IMG/VR virus record: IMGVR_UViG_3300009506_000019
Location: 1 to 64,000 of that record
Source of the DNA: a virus
Length of the DNA stretch: 64,000 nucleotides
Reading direction: 5' to 3' (one strand)
The translations under genes and the position numbers were made by a program. Below, piece by piece: positions 22,065 through 30,797 of this stretch; positions within the stretch are counted from its first letter, which is position 1; each line of letters opens with the position of its first letter. The notes beneath the pieces are model-generated. The model saw only the letters and a program-made list of their open reading frames with translations. It searched no databases and was not told the origin of the DNA.

Positions 22065-22979
22065 ATGACAAATGACATCCAATCCGCACTGGCAAGTGGT
22101 TCGCGAAAGATCGGTTTTCTCACATGGTACGACTGTCGCAATGCGAGCGTCACACCCACCAAGCTGAAGGCTCTCTTCGACAAGCATGGTCTCGATGAGT
22201 CCCATTTCCCGGATACCATCAAACCGAAGAATGCTTTCCAGAAGGCTTGCCGCAAGGCGATGGCCGAGACGAGCACAAGCAGCGACACACGCCGCTCCAT
22301 CACCAAGCTCATCGTCGATGGTCTGGACAAGATCATCTACGGTGTCGTGGATTTGAATGTTCACGAGAAGGCGGAGTCCATCGACCCCGATTTCAGCGAT
22401 AAGGTGTGGCTCGACAAGAACACACTCAGCGTCGGATTCGACAAGGGACACGACCTGTCCCGCAATGTGAAGAAGATCTTCGACCAGCTCTGTGGTGAAT
22501 ACACGACACGCGACATCAGCCGCATGATCGTAAAGTCTCTCGACCACATGGCGTCTGTCTCCCTCCGTGATGCTGGCGTCATCTACTTCGTGCCTGTCGG
22601 CTTCGAAAAAGATCTGCTCGCTCTACAGGGAGTGGTGAACGACGTGGGCGAGTGCAATATGAGAGTTTTTGCGCTGGGCTCCAGCGATGGGAACTCGGCC
22701 GGAATCGAGAATGCTGCAAAAAGCCAGATTGCAGACAAGATCGATGCGATGAAGGAAGACATCGCAGACTTGAAAGAATCCATCGAGTCTGGTACCGTCA
22801 AGGGTAAGACGGTGGACAACAGTATCGAAGTCCGTCGCAAGAGGTTCAATGAGCTGAAGATGCGATGTCAAGTGTTGGCCGATGCTCTCAAAATCAAGGC
22901 CGACACGCTCGAAGGGAATCTGGGCGAGGTTGAGGACCTCATCAACAAGGAACTGGAAGAGTTCGTCGGCGCTGCGTGA
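22065..22979 (+). CDS. unknown protein of the MoxR/VWA gene group
   Basis: A 304-residue protein. ATG 22065 follows ACAGGAGGCTCTATC. The N-terminal 80 residues (GFLTWYDCRNASVTPTKLKA) look like a small alpha/beta domain; a central folded part follows; the last 80 residues form a coiled coil. It opens the operon region that also carries the MoxR ATPase, so it may be a regulator or substrate of that module. I do not recognise a named family. Confidence 0.7.
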   Translation: MTNDIQSALASGSRKIGFLTWYDCRNASVTPTKLKALFDKHGLDESHFPDTIKPKNAFQKACRKAMAETSTSSDTRRSITKLIVDGLDKIIYGVVDLNVHEKAESIDPDFSDKVWLDKNTLSVGFDKGHDLSRNVKKIFDQLCGEYTTRDISRMIVKSLDHMASVSLRDAGVIYFVPVGFEKDLLALQGVVNDVGECNMRVFALGSSDGNSAGIENAAKSQIADKIDAMKEDIADLKESIESGTVKGKTVDNSIEVRRKRFNELKMRCQVLADALKIKADTLEGNLGEVEDLINKELEEFVGAA

Positions 22980-23182
22980 TGCTAGTCTACGAATCATTCA
23001 CTGAGGAAGAAATCCGCATCGAGGCAGAGAATTTTGCTGAAGATGCGGATCTTCCTTTCCCCTCTTTCAACGAGGCAATGAACGTTTATTTGAATTCAAA
23101 ACCATCAACGTGGAGATTGATCTCCCACTGCATGTTTGGATCCTACACGAAACACCAATTCATTTGGTCAACCGGAGAATGA
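22979..23182 (+). CDS. unknown small acidic protein
   Basis: A 67-residue protein starting on the last base of the previous stop. Acidic N-terminal helix (EEEIRIEAENFAEDAD), aromatic C-terminal half. Not recognised. Confidence 0.6.
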   Translation: MLVYESFTEEEIRIEAENFAEDADLPFPSFNEAMNVYLNSKPSTWRLISHCMFGSYTKHQFIWSTGE

Positions 23183-23185
23183 AAG

Positions 23186-23659
23186 ATGGCCACCGAGAAT
23201 CGTGAGCCGCGAGACGTCCTGAGCGATACGAACGTGTATATGAAGTGCGTTCCGTTCGAAAACAAAGAAGGCGGCTACTTCATCGGCAATTGCAACATCG
23301 AAGTCGGTCTCAAAAACACCGTCTTGCGATTTGTGCCTCCCCATCCAGACGACGTGGAGGCTGCACAGGCCGAAGGAAGAAAGGCCGTAGGACGACTCGT
23401 CATCCTGAATGGCACCTACAATAATGAAGAATTTGAAGAATTCATGTCAGAAACGGAAGATCTCGAAGGGATCCCAGCCTACTTCCATGGTCTGTGCAAC
23501 ATGGACATCAATGCGCTGGACACCGTAATCAAGTTCTTCCCGGAACGATTCGATGAGAAGAACGTGCTACTCATCAATCAGACGCAGAGACGTGATGGCA
23601 AGAGGATCGACAACCCAATGGAGGTTAAGATCTTCATGCGATGCAAGAACCTGCGTTAA
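23186..23659 (+). CDS. unknown protein, 157 aa
   Basis: Starts three bases after the previous gene; GAATGAAAG precedes ATG 23186. Strand-rich. A pattern 'GNCNIEVGLKNTVLRFVPP' recurs loosely as 'GLCNMDINALDTVIKFFPE' near residue 107, so the protein may contain two copies of one unit. Family unknown. Last gene before promoter P10 and the MoxR gene. Confidence 0.65.
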   Translation: MATENREPRDVLSDTNVYMKCVPFENKEGGYFIGNCNIEVGLKNTVLRFVPPHPDDVEAAQAEGRKAVGRLVILNGTYNNEEFEEFMSETEDLEGIPAYFHGLCNMDINALDTVIKFFPERFDEKNVLLINQTQRRDGKRIDNPMEVKIFMRCKNLR

Positions 23660-23665
23660 GATAGC

Positions 23666-23681
23666 TGGCACGGTATATGCA
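23666..23681 (+). promoter_or_regulatory. sigma-54-like promoter P10
   Basis: TGGCACGGTATATGCA, GG at 23667-23668 and GC at 23679-23680. It sits seven bases after a stop codon and 48 bases before the MoxR gene start. Confidence 0.7.
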
Positions 23682-23728
23682 TTCTTGTATGGTAGGCAAC
23701 TCACACCTACCCTGTATTGGAGACAACC

Positions 23729-24841
23729 ATGAGCACTGATTATCGCGGAAAGATTTCGCAGAACATCGACGAGCTGCAAAGCCGATTCTTTGAGAGGGAC
23801 CATATCATCCTCTCGGCATGGGCAGCTCTACTCTCTCGCAACCACATGCTGCAGCTTGGCGTCCCTGGCACAGCCAAATCGATGTTGACACAAGCAATGT
23901 GTGCAAGCATCAGCGGCTCACGCTACTTCGAACGTCTGCTGACCAAATTCTCCCCTCCAGAGGAGCTGTTTGGACCTACCAGCATGAAGGGGCTCGAAAA
24001 CGACGAGTATCGTCGTATCACCACAAAGATGCTGCCGGAAGTGGAGATCGCGTTCATCGACGAAATCTTCAAGGCCAATGCATCAATTCTCAACAGCCTG
24101 CTAACCATCATCAACGAGCGCGAATTTGACAACGGCACTGACCGTACAAAGGTGCCGCTCATCTCTCTGTTCGGAGCAAGCAACGAACTCCCACAAGAAG
24201 AGGAATTGGAGGCTCTGTACGATCGCTTCCTTCTTCGCTTCGACGTGCCGTATATCCAAGACGGCAGCAATTGGGAAGCCTTGATGCTGATGGATGATGA
24301 CGACCTGGTAGTCGAAAACACCATCACGTTGAAGGAATTGCAAGCAGCACAAGCAGAAGTCCGCAAGGTCACACTGTCTCCCGCCACCGTCAAGACCATG
24401 CGCGAAATCAAGATGCGCTTGGAGCGGCAGGGTGTCATCGCCAGCGACAGACGATGGAAGCAGACGGTGCGTGTGCTCAAGGCATGGGCTTGGCTGCACG
24501 GCCGCGATGAGGTAGTGACTCAGGACCTGAGCCTGTTGTGCGACATGATGTGGCGCGACCCAGGCCAACGTCCCATCGTCGTGCAGGAAGTCTTGGCCGT
24601 CACCAATCCGCTGGACCTGGCTGCCACCGAGATCTACGACACCGTGAACGATGTCTACTCCAAGTGGGACCCGAAAGATTCGGCATCCACGGAAGAGACC
24701 GCTGCCAAGATCCGGCTTGCCATGGAGAAACTGGATCACACCATCAAGACCGGCAAGGAAGAAATGCTGGGCAAGACTCGTGAGGTCCGCAACATCATGG
24801 CGATGTGGTACAAGGAAGTCCTCAAGTCAATGGATTTGTGA
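23729..24841 (+). CDS. MoxR-family AAA+ ATPase
   Basis: A 370-residue AAA+ ATPase. Walker A GVPGTAKS at 44-51, Walker B IAFIDE at 107-112, sensor 1 GASNE at 149-153 and an arginine-containing DRFLLR at 165-170 are all in the MoxR/RavA pattern. MoxR ATPases form hexamers and work as chaperones together with a VWA protein. The partner is encoded at 26372. It lacks the GAFTGA loop of sigma-54 activators, so it is not the activator of the promoters found here. ATG 23729 is chosen over one 12 bases earlier. Confidence 0.9.
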   Translation: MSTDYRGKISQNIDELQSRFFERDHIILSAWAALLSRNHMLQLGVPGTAKSMLTQAMCASISGSRYFERLLTKFSPPEELFGPTSMKGLENDEYRRITTKMLPEVEIAFIDEIFKANASILNSLLTIINEREFDNGTDRTKVPLISLFGASNELPQEEELEALYDRFLLRFDVPYIQDGSNWEALMLMDDDDLVVENTITLKELQAAQAEVRKVTLSPATVKTMREIKMRLERQGVIASDRRWKQTVRVLKAWAWLHGRDEVVTQDLSLLCDMMWRDPGQRPIVVQEVLAVTNPLDLAATEIYDTVNDVYSKWDPKDSASTEETAAKIRLAMEKLDHTIKTGKEEMLGKTREVRNIMAMWYKEVLKSMDL

Positions 24842-25023
24842 TGCACGACTTCGACGAACAAGAAGAAAGCCTGTCCTGGACAGTAACCAAGTGGGCTTAT
24901 TGGATTTTCAAAGCTGTGGTGATCACAGGACTCATCACAGGCATCCTCATCAGCCAGCAATGCCGTGATTTCATGAGCGGCCAGGTGAAGGAAATTTGCG
25001 AACTGATTAGGATTTGTGGTTAA
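24841..25023 (+). CDS. small single-pass membrane protein
   Basis: A 60-residue protein starting on the last base of the MoxR stop. One membrane segment at about 18-41 (WAYWIFKAVVITGLITGILI), acidic N-terminus, three Cys in the C-terminal part. Translational coupling to MoxR hints at a link with that module. Not recognised. Confidence 0.6.
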   Translation: MHDFDEQEESLSWTVTKWAYWIFKAVVITGLITGILISQQCRDFMSGQVKEICELIRICG

Positions 25024-25188
25024 CTGAAGATGGGAGGCGTGTCCGGTGATTCACGGTTCTTTACTGCAGTCCTATACCCATCCGTGGGTAAACCGTGGAC
25101 GCAGCATGGTTGCCCGTGAGTTGTCGTTAGTGAGACTCCCTGGGCGGTGAGGTCACGCTAAACCGCCCGTCCTTTTGAGGAGAAGAAA
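25024..25188 (+). ncRNA. candidate structured RNA or 5' leader
   Basis: A 165-base gap with no gene. CACGGTT (25052-25058) pairs with AACCGTG (25091-25097); inside it TACCCA (25075-25080) pairs with TGGGTA (25085-25090) over a TCCG loop, and the two right arms are adjacent, so the helices could stack. A GC-rich terminator-like hairpin at 25142-25168 ends the region. It may be a small RNA or a regulatory leader of the gene at 25189. It matches no RNA family I can name. Confidence 0.5.
25142..25177 (+). terminator. hairpin terminator or attenuator
   Basis: GGGCGGT (25142-25148) pairs with ACCGCCC (25162-25168) across a 13-base loop and is followed by GTCCTTTT. The ribosome-binding site of the next gene follows at once, so it may act as an attenuator rather than a final terminator. 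Confidence 0.55.
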
Positions 25189-25581
25189 ATGGACGTAGTT
25201 GACCGCATTGTGAAAATCGTAAACCTCGCCATCGAAGCCGATCCATCTGCCATGCGGGCTCTTTTCGAAAATCGAGTCCCGTGCAATCAACGTCTGGCCG
25301 ATGACCCGGAAATCCAAGTCATGAAGGAAAACGATGACGTTGGTTATACCATCGGTGTGCTTGGCCTTTTGAGTGGAATCGCTGGTGTCCGCACCTACAA
25401 AGGCCAGGAGAATTTCTCCAAAATTTGGGCCGTCTACAATGTGGACTGCCCAATCCATGGCACCAATGAAGAAGAGCCTGGCCTTGCAGTAGGGGAAACT
25501 TGCCCTGTTGAAGGCTGCGAAGAGAAGTTGGTGCTGGGTGACTTGTTGCGAATTGAAAGGGTGCCAGCAGAAACGGAATAG
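25189..25581 (+). CDS. unknown protein with Cys pair
   Basis: A 130-residue protein; ATG 25189 follows GAGGAGAAGAAA. Helical N-terminal part, a Gly-rich centre (GVLGLLSGIAGV), and Cys/His near the C-terminus (CPIH, CPVEGC) that may bind zinc. Not recognised. Confidence 0.65.
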   Translation: MDVVDRIVKIVNLAIEADPSAMRALFENRVPCNQRLADDPEIQVMKENDDVGYTIGVLGLLSGIAGVRTYKGQENFSKIWAVYNVDCPIHGTNEEEPGLAVGETCPVEGCEEKLVLGDLLRIERVPAETE

Positions 25582-25583
25582 GC

Positions 25584-25832
25584 GTGAACGACGAAGTGCC
25601 TCCAGTTTGGGATCAGATTGTAGCTCTACCAACGTGGACGCTCAACAACCTGATGTATCCGTTTTTGCCAGAGGATCATCTATTCAAGCGATACAAAGCA
25701 ACCCCTCCCCTGGCAAACTGGACCAAATGGAGAACGCCACTTCACACGCTATTCGACACAGCCATTTGGATTTCAGGATCGATGTTGCTGGTAACGTTAA
25801 TCGCAATGTTTTTCAAGCATATAGCTCAGTAG
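25584..25832 (+). CDS. small membrane protein, GTG start
   Basis: An 82-residue protein from GTG 25584, two bases after the previous stop. Trp/Pro-rich N-terminal part and one membrane segment near the C-terminus (about 58-80, FDTAIWISGSMLLVTLIAMF). Not recognised. Its stop is one base before the tRNA gene. Confidence 0.6.
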   Translation: MNDEVPPVWDQIVALPTWTLNNLMYPFLPEDHLFKRYKATPPLANWTKWRTPLHTLFDTAIWISGSMLLVTLIAMFFKHIAQ

Positions 25833-25833
25833 T

Positions 25834-25909
25834 GCTCCCATAGAACAATGGTTAGTTCACCGGGCTTTCAATCCGGGCACAGTGGGTTCGATTCCCCTTG
25901 GGAGCACCA
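25834..25909 (+). tRNA. tRNA-Glu (UUC)
   Basis: A 76-base cloverleaf with encoded CCA: acceptor GCTCCCA/TGGGAGC, D arm GAAC/GTTC, anticodon stem CCGGG/TCCGG with loop CTTTCAA (anticodon TTC, codons GAA/GAG), T loop TTCGATT. One T-C mismatch lies in the T stem. It is embedded in the + strand operon, one base after a stop codon. It would help translate the many glutamate-rich phage proteins. Confidence 0.9.
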
Positions 25910-25923
25910 TATTTGAGGTACCT

Positions 25924-26322
25924 ATGAAACTAGCTCCAAAAAGAAAGAGAGTGGGACCGCCAAATAAGATCACCAAGTATAAATATGGCAGTGAATACCG
26001 AAGGCTCCGTAATCTTCTCCTCCAACACGACCTCAAGCACAACACCGACGCATTTAGATGTGATGAACGACTGATGCGTGCGGCTATTCTCATGTTTGCT
26101 GGTCTGGAAATAGGAACAGACAGCGTAGACAACCTCTATCGTTATCTTGGTTACAACATCCAAAAATACTGCATTCAAGACATGTCATCACGTCTTCGCA
26201 AAAACGGAATATGGCAGAAAGGATCAACCTGTTGCAATTGGAATGACGAGCACGGCTATATTGAATTGATGTGTGACTCTATGGTAGCAATCGGGCTATT
26301 GGCGTGTGAACCGGTAAGGTAG
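25924..26322 (+). CDS. unknown basic protein
   Basis: A 132-residue protein starting 14 bases after the tRNA; GAGGTACCT precedes ATG 25924. Basic N-terminal tail (KLAPKRKRVGPPNKITKYKY) followed by helices and a DMSSRLRKNGIW helix-turn-wing-like segment near residue 93. A DNA-binding role is plausible but unproven. Confidence 0.6.
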   Translation: MKLAPKRKRVGPPNKITKYKYGSEYRRLRNLLLQHDLKHNTDAFRCDERLMRAAILMFAGLEIGTDSVDNLYRYLGYNIQKYCIQDMSSRLRKNGIWQKGSTCCNWNDEHGYIELMCDSMVAIGLLACEPVR

Positions 26323-26326
26323 TATC

Positions 26327-26342
26327 TGGCACGTGCCCTGCA
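26327..26342 (+). promoter_or_regulatory. sigma-54-like promoter P11
   Basis: TGGCACGTGCCCTGCA, GG at 26328-26329 and GC at 26340-26341, almost a duplicate of P9 including the following bases. The VWA gene starts 30 bases downstream. Confidence 0.75.
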
Positions 26343-26371
26343 TTTTATGATCGTACAGGAGGCGCGTATAC

Positions 26372-27736
26372 ATGATTATCACCAACCTAGATGCATGGGA
26401 TCGCCGCGAATTCCTCGATTGCATGCAGTACGACCAGAAGCTGAAAGATGTCGAAATCGACGGGAGCAAGCGACAGCCCAACTTCGCAGAATTCATGATC
26501 GATATCTTTGGTGGGCTTTACAAGTACGAGCCCAAGCTGCGTGAAGAGGATCAGAAAATCGCTGGCACGGAGTGGATGGACGAGATCTACAATGAGATCT
26601 CCCAGCTCCAAGAATGGAAGACGCTACGCGAGCGCACGCGCATGAACGGTGGTGCCTCGGCCGAAGCCACGGCTGAGTTTTGTCTCCAATTCATGGACCA
26701 GGTGCCAAAGCCACCAAAAAAGAATCAGCAGCAGCAACCACAACCACAGCAACAAGGACAGCCGCAGCAAGGCGGTGGTGCTGGCAACCAGCCCAAGCCA
26801 CCAGGGCTCGACATGTCCAAGATTCGCCAAGCTGCACGCAATGCATGCAAAAAGGCGACCGAGGCAGCAGACCGACACAACAGCATGATGTCTGCTTTCG
26901 GTCAGGGCAATGAAACAGGCATTCGACAAACTACCGCTCCTGGTCTGAAGAAGCAGCTGGCCGAAAAGCTCGTTAACAACGAGCACCTTCGCAAGATTGC
27001 AGAACTGGCCGGTCGTATGAAGAGACTCGCCATCCAAAAGCAGAAATCCAAGACTCGGTATGGGACCGATGAAATCGCCAACATCACAGTGGGCGACGAA
27101 TTGTCTCGTCTCGTGCCATCAGAGATTGCCAAACTCTCACATCCCGTCCTGAAGAAGGACTTCTTCAAGCGATACCTGGAAAAGAGCCTGCTCCAGTATC
27201 AACTACGCGGACGCGAGAAAGAAGGACGCGGACCGCTCATCGTCTGCATCGACGAATCCGGCACCATGAGTGGACAACGGGACATCTGGGCCAAAGCCGT
27301 AGCTATGGCTCTACTCCACATCGCACAGCGTCAGAAGCGCCGCTATTTCATGATCCATTATGACTCCAATGTGACCAGGACCGACGAGTTTTTTGGAACT
27401 GCCGATCCTCTGGAGATCATTGACGCAATTTCCCACTACACTGCTGGTGGAACCGAATTTGAAGAGCCACTGAACATGGCGCTTCAGATGATCAACAAGG
27501 GAAAGGAAACCGGATACAAGAAAGCCGACATCGTATTCATCACAGATGGACAAGCTACCGTATCAGACCAATTCCTACAGATCTTCAACATGGGAAAGAA
27601 GGTAGCCAACTTCCAGGTTATCGGCGTGGCCATTGATTGCCGCGATGTGGAGACACTCAAGAAGTTCTCCGATCAGCTGATTCACGTTTGGGGTGGACGC
27701 GACGATGAAGCCCTGAACATCATGTTCGACGTATAG
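26372..27736 (+). CDS. VWA-domain protein, partner of the MoxR ATPase
   Basis: A 454-residue protein. N-terminal helical region, a Gln/Pro low-complexity linker at about 113-145, a second helical part, and a C-terminal von Willebrand A domain from about 287: MIDAS motif DESGTMS at 294-300, Thr361 in AGGTEFEEP and Asp392 in ITDGQ complete the metal site. The layout matches CoxE/ViaA-type partners of MoxR ATPases, which work together to remodel or insert metal into targets. It has its own promoter (P11). Confidence 0.85.
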   Translation: MIITNLDAWDRREFLDCMQYDQKLKDVEIDGSKRQPNFAEFMIDIFGGLYKYEPKLREEDQKIAGTEWMDEIYNEISQLQEWKTLRERTRMNGGASAEATAEFCLQFMDQVPKPPKKNQQQQPQPQQQGQPQQGGGAGNQPKPPGLDMSKIRQAARNACKKATEAADRHNSMMSAFGQGNETGIRQTTAPGLKKQLAEKLVNNEHLRKIAELAGRMKRLAIQKQKSKTRYGTDEIANITVGDELSRLVPSEIAKLSHPVLKKDFFKRYLEKSLLQYQLRGREKEGRGPLIVCIDESGTMSGQRDIWAKAVAMALLHIAQRQKRRYFMIHYDSNVTRTDEFFGTADPLEIIDAISHYTAGGTEFEEPLNMALQMINKGKETGYKKADIVFITDGQATVSDQFLQIFNMGKKVANFQVIGVAIDCRDVETLKKFSDQLIHVWGGRDDEALNIMFDV

Positions 27737-27745
27737 GGGAACCCC

Positions 27746-29602
27746 ATGACCAAAGATTTGGAACAAAAGTTGCAACAGGCTCGAGAAGCGTATTACAAAG
27801 ACGGCACCTCTCCATTGACGGATGCCGAGTATGATGCTCTCGAGGATGAGCTTCGTGCCGTAGATCCAGACAATCCACTACTCAAAGAGGTTGGAGCCGA
27901 CACCGACAGTGGCTGGTCCAAGGCCAGACATGAGATTCCGATGGGATCTCTCAACAAGGTGCAAAACAAAGACCAGTACAATTCCTGGTTGAAGAGCGTA
28001 GGACTCAATGTAGGAGAATTCGGTGTTGGAATCCTTTTCATCAGCGAGAAGCTAGACGGTAGCTCTATCGCTGTACAGTACGTGGATGGCGTCTACACCA
28101 AAGCCATCACACGTGGCGATGGGGAAGAAGGGGAAGACATCACACCCAATGTCGCCAAGATGAAAAATGTGCCACCGAATCTCCCAATCAAATGGACTGG
28201 TTGGCTACGTGGTGAGATCCTTCTATTCAAGGAGGATTGGCAACAGCACATGAGCGATAAGAAGAACCCACGCAACGCAGCTGCTGGCACAGCAAAACGC
28301 CACGATGGCGAAGGCTGTGAACATCTCACCGTCTTGTACTACGACATGACGGATTCTGGTACGTACACCAGCGACAAACTCATGGCAAAACATGGGATGC
28401 TCGAATTCATCGAAAATGCTCTGGGTCTACGCACAGCCAACCATGTTGGACCAGTCATCCCAAATGAAATACCAGGCATTGTTGAGTCATGGGAGCAGAA
28501 TAGGGAGGAGATTCCATACGAAATCGATGGAATGGTCATTGAAATCAACGCCCGCAACATGTTCGAGATGATGGGTGAAACAGACAACCGACCGAAGGGG
28601 GCGGTAGCTTACAAGTTCAAGCCCATCCAAAAGACAACCAAGGTACGAGACATCACGTGGCAGGTAGGACGCACAGGACGTGTTACGCCTGTGGCTGAAC
28701 TGGAGCCAGTAGACATTGGTGGTGTGACAATTTCACGCGCCTCGCTTCACACCGCACGGATGGCACTGGACAGCAACGCTGGTCCCGGTGCCTTGGTTGT
28801 TATCTCACGCAGGAATGATGTAATTCCATACGTGGAGAATGTCATTCAGGGAGCAAAGGTTCAACCACCCAAGTTCCCATGCGATTGGGATGGAGAGTAT
28901 CTCGTTGTTCGCGAAATGGACGATAAGACCGAGCTTTACAACTCCATCAAAACTTGGGTACAACGTCTCCGCATCCTCCATTGGGGCGACGCACTCATCA
29001 AGCTCATCATCGATTATGAGCTGGCTTCCTCCCTTCCGGATTTGTATAGCCTGGATTGGAACTTCTTGGGTGACCTTGCTGGTCAAGGTGTTGCGAAGCG
29101 TGCCAAGAAATCTCTCGAGGACAAGGGGCAAGACATTCCGTTCGCAGACTTCATCTCGGCTTTGAACATCAGATTCCTGGACACAAAGTCCAAGAATTTG
29201 GTAGCCATCGGCATCGATACTCCCGAGAAGCTCCTGGCTGCTACTGTAGACCAGCTCACAACAGCGGAAGGCATCGGCGACACCAAAGCTGTTGAGATCC
29301 GGAAGAGCCTCGACAAACTCAAACCAGTTATCGAACGGATGGGAAAGATTATATCTTTCGAAGAGAAGAGTGGCCCATTGGCTGGCCTCTCATTCTGCTT
29401 CACTGGAGCTATGAGCAGGCCACGGAAAGAACTGGAAAACATGGCACTCGACGCTGGTGCTGAAGTCAAAAAGTCCGTATCTGCTGGGCTCACCCATCTG
29501 GTCATGGCCAATCCAGACTCCACCACAACCAAGGCACAGAAGGCACGGAAGCTTGGCACCAAGTGCATCAGTGAGGCCGAGTTTAAGGGGATGTTCTCAT
29601 AA
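27746..29602 (+). CDS. ligA: NAD-dependent DNA ligase
   Basis: A 618-residue ligase that seals nicks using NAD. The Ia domain is at the N-terminus (EAYYKDGTSPLTDAEYDAL), the nucleotidyl Lys is K102 in EKLDGSS, an OB fold and helix-hairpin-helix region follow (AEGIGDTKAVEIRKSL near 510), and a C-terminal BRCT domain (GLSFCFTGAMSRPRKELE) is intact. The four-Cys zinc finger found in bacterial LigA between OB fold and HhH is missing: that stretch has only one Cys. About 50 residues shorter than bacterial LigA. Start at 27746 after AGGGGAACCCC. Confidence 0.95.
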   Translation: MTKDLEQKLQQAREAYYKDGTSPLTDAEYDALEDELRAVDPDNPLLKEVGADTDSGWSKARHEIPMGSLNKVQNKDQYNSWLKSVGLNVGEFGVGILFISEKLDGSSIAVQYVDGVYTKAITRGDGEEGEDITPNVAKMKNVPPNLPIKWTGWLRGEILLFKEDWQQHMSDKKNPRNAAAGTAKRHDGEGCEHLTVLYYDMTDSGTYTSDKLMAKHGMLEFIENALGLRTANHVGPVIPNEIPGIVESWEQNREEIPYEIDGMVIEINARNMFEMMGETDNRPKGAVAYKFKPIQKTTKVRDITWQVGRTGRVTPVAELEPVDIGGVTISRASLHTARMALDSNAGPGALVVISRRNDVIPYVENVIQGAKVQPPKFPCDWDGEYLVVREMDDKTELYNSIKTWVQRLRILHWGDALIKLIIDYELASSLPDLYSLDWNFLGDLAGQGVAKRAKKSLEDKGQDIPFADFISALNIRFLDTKSKNLVAIGIDTPEKLLAATVDQLTTAEGIGDTKAVEIRKSLDKLKPVIERMGKIISFEEKSGPLAGLSFCFTGAMSRPRKELENMALDAGAEVKKSVSAGLTHLVMANPDSTTTKAQKARKLGTKCISEAEFKGMFS

Positions 29603-29925
29603 TGCAATACATCGGCGCGTTCGTACAAATGCTCCCATCAGGTCGCGGATACAAGGCGTACCTATGGGGGCAACCAGACCTGCACATCATGGATTGGAAC
29701 GGTGCAAACTATCGACGCGCCACAATTCCAGGCCAACCACTTTTCGGATTTCAAACACCTGAGAAGGCAATTAACTTCGTACTGGCAAACTACCAAACCG
29801 AAGCTGATTTGAAGAAATACGCCGAGAAGTGTGGTGATGGAGCCTTTCTCACAGACGAATTTATAACCGATTCACACGAGGTCAGGTGGGATGGGAAGAA
29901 AAAAGCAACCAAGGTATGTGATTAG
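29602..29925 (+). CDS. unknown protein
   Basis: A 107-residue protein starting on the last base of the ligase stop. Strands at the N-terminus (YIGAFVQMLPSGRGYKAYLW), helix near 60-85. Not recognised. Overlaps the next gene. Confidence 0.6.
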   Translation: MQYIGAFVQMLPSGRGYKAYLWGQPDLHIMDWNGANYRRATIPGQPLFGFQTPEKAINFVLANYQTEADLKKYAEKCGDGAFLTDEFITDSHEVRWDGKKKATKVCD

Positions 29926-30124
29926 GTGGAGCCACAACTGTTACTACCATCCACGCAAACAGATGCTGCTTGGAGAGCAAGGCAAGAAGCTTGCAAGACG
30001 CTACACGCGTGGAGAAGCAGAAAGGGTCATCAAAAATTGGGGCAGTAATTGGCCCAACGCAAAGATTGAAGAGGTAGATGATGGACGACAATCAGTGGAA
30101 GGCGAAGATTCAGGCAATAACTGA
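29891..30124 (+). CDS. unknown small basic protein
   Basis: A 77-residue, Arg/Lys-rich reading frame from ATG 29891. An in-frame GTG at 29918 would remove most of the 35-base overlap with the gene before. Contains a YTRGEAERVIKNWG helix. The start and existence are less certain than for its neighbours. Confidence 0.5.
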   Translation: MGRKKQPRYVIRWSHNCYYHPRKQMLLGEQGKKLARRYTRGEAERVIKNWGSNWPNAKIEEVDDGRQSVEGEDSGNN

Positions 30125-30461
30125 CCCTGTTGTCCTTCTGAGGGAAATTGTTATAGCTGTTGACGATGGCTACTTTGGCCACGACCCATACTATAAAGAC
30201 ATAAAGGAAGTATACATGAACAAGGCAATAGAATTGTCTGGTGGAGAGCTGACGATCTGTATGGAACGTCTTTTGAACGATATTGATTGTTCAGGTGACG
30301 GCCACGTACAGATGGTGAATTACAACAAAGCCACAATTCAGGGCCTTCTTGATCGTGGGCTTATCACCCTACTCATGCACCGAAAACACGGCCCACATGA
30401 TGGTAAGGTTATCCGCCGTCGCAGAAACAAGGAATATCAAAACCCACAACTCAACAGGTGA
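30081..30461 (+). CDS. unknown protein
   Basis: A 126-residue protein. ATG 30081 has GAGG six bases upstream; ATG 30078 is directly before it. Helical, with a basic C-terminus (KVIRRRRNKEYQ). It overlaps the previous frame by 44 bases. Not recognised. Confidence 0.6.
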   Translation: MDDNQWKAKIQAITDPVVLLREIVIAVDDGYFGHDPYYKDIKEVYMNKAIELSGGELTICMERLLNDIDCSGDGHVQMVNYNKATIQGLLDRGLITLLMHRKHGPHDGKVIRRRRNKEYQNPQLNR

Positions 30462-30464
30462 CAT

Positions 30465-30797
30465 ATGGCAGACAAAAACGAAACCTATAGCGTGCCAGGA
30501 CAGTTGGCTGTCGCCTTGCAGAGTGGACGTGGACAATTCGTCCAGCTCTACATGGCTGAAATCGACAAAGGCATCGAAATTCCAAGAGAACAACTCAAGG
30601 AAATCGTGCGCCTTGTTGGTGACATGATCGAAGACAACCGCCAACTTCGACACGAGAACCAAGTGCTGCGTAGCCTCATCAGCGACACCAAGGTGGAGCT
30701 GAAAGAACAACTCGATCACATCGAGTTCGCAAGGAACGAAGCACGCAAGACATTGCGTGAGATGCAGCAACAAATCGACGAACTGGACGAAGACTGA
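30465..30797 (+). CDS. coiled-coil protein
   Basis: A 110-residue protein, helical from about residue 35 on with a long coiled coil (LRHENQVLRSLISDTKVELK, continuing to the end). Acidic. Probably an oligomer or adaptor. It ends on the first base of the next gene. Confidence 0.65.
   Translation: MADKNETYSVPGQLAVALQSGRGQFVQLYMAEIDKGIEIPREQLKEIVRLVGDMIEDNRQLRHENQVLRSLISDTKVELKEQLDHIEFARNEARKTLREMQQQIDELDED

Noticed and set aside
23729-24841. MoxR ATPase as the activator of the sigma-54-like promoters
   Set aside because: It has the MoxR motif set and no GAFTGA loop or DNA-binding domain.
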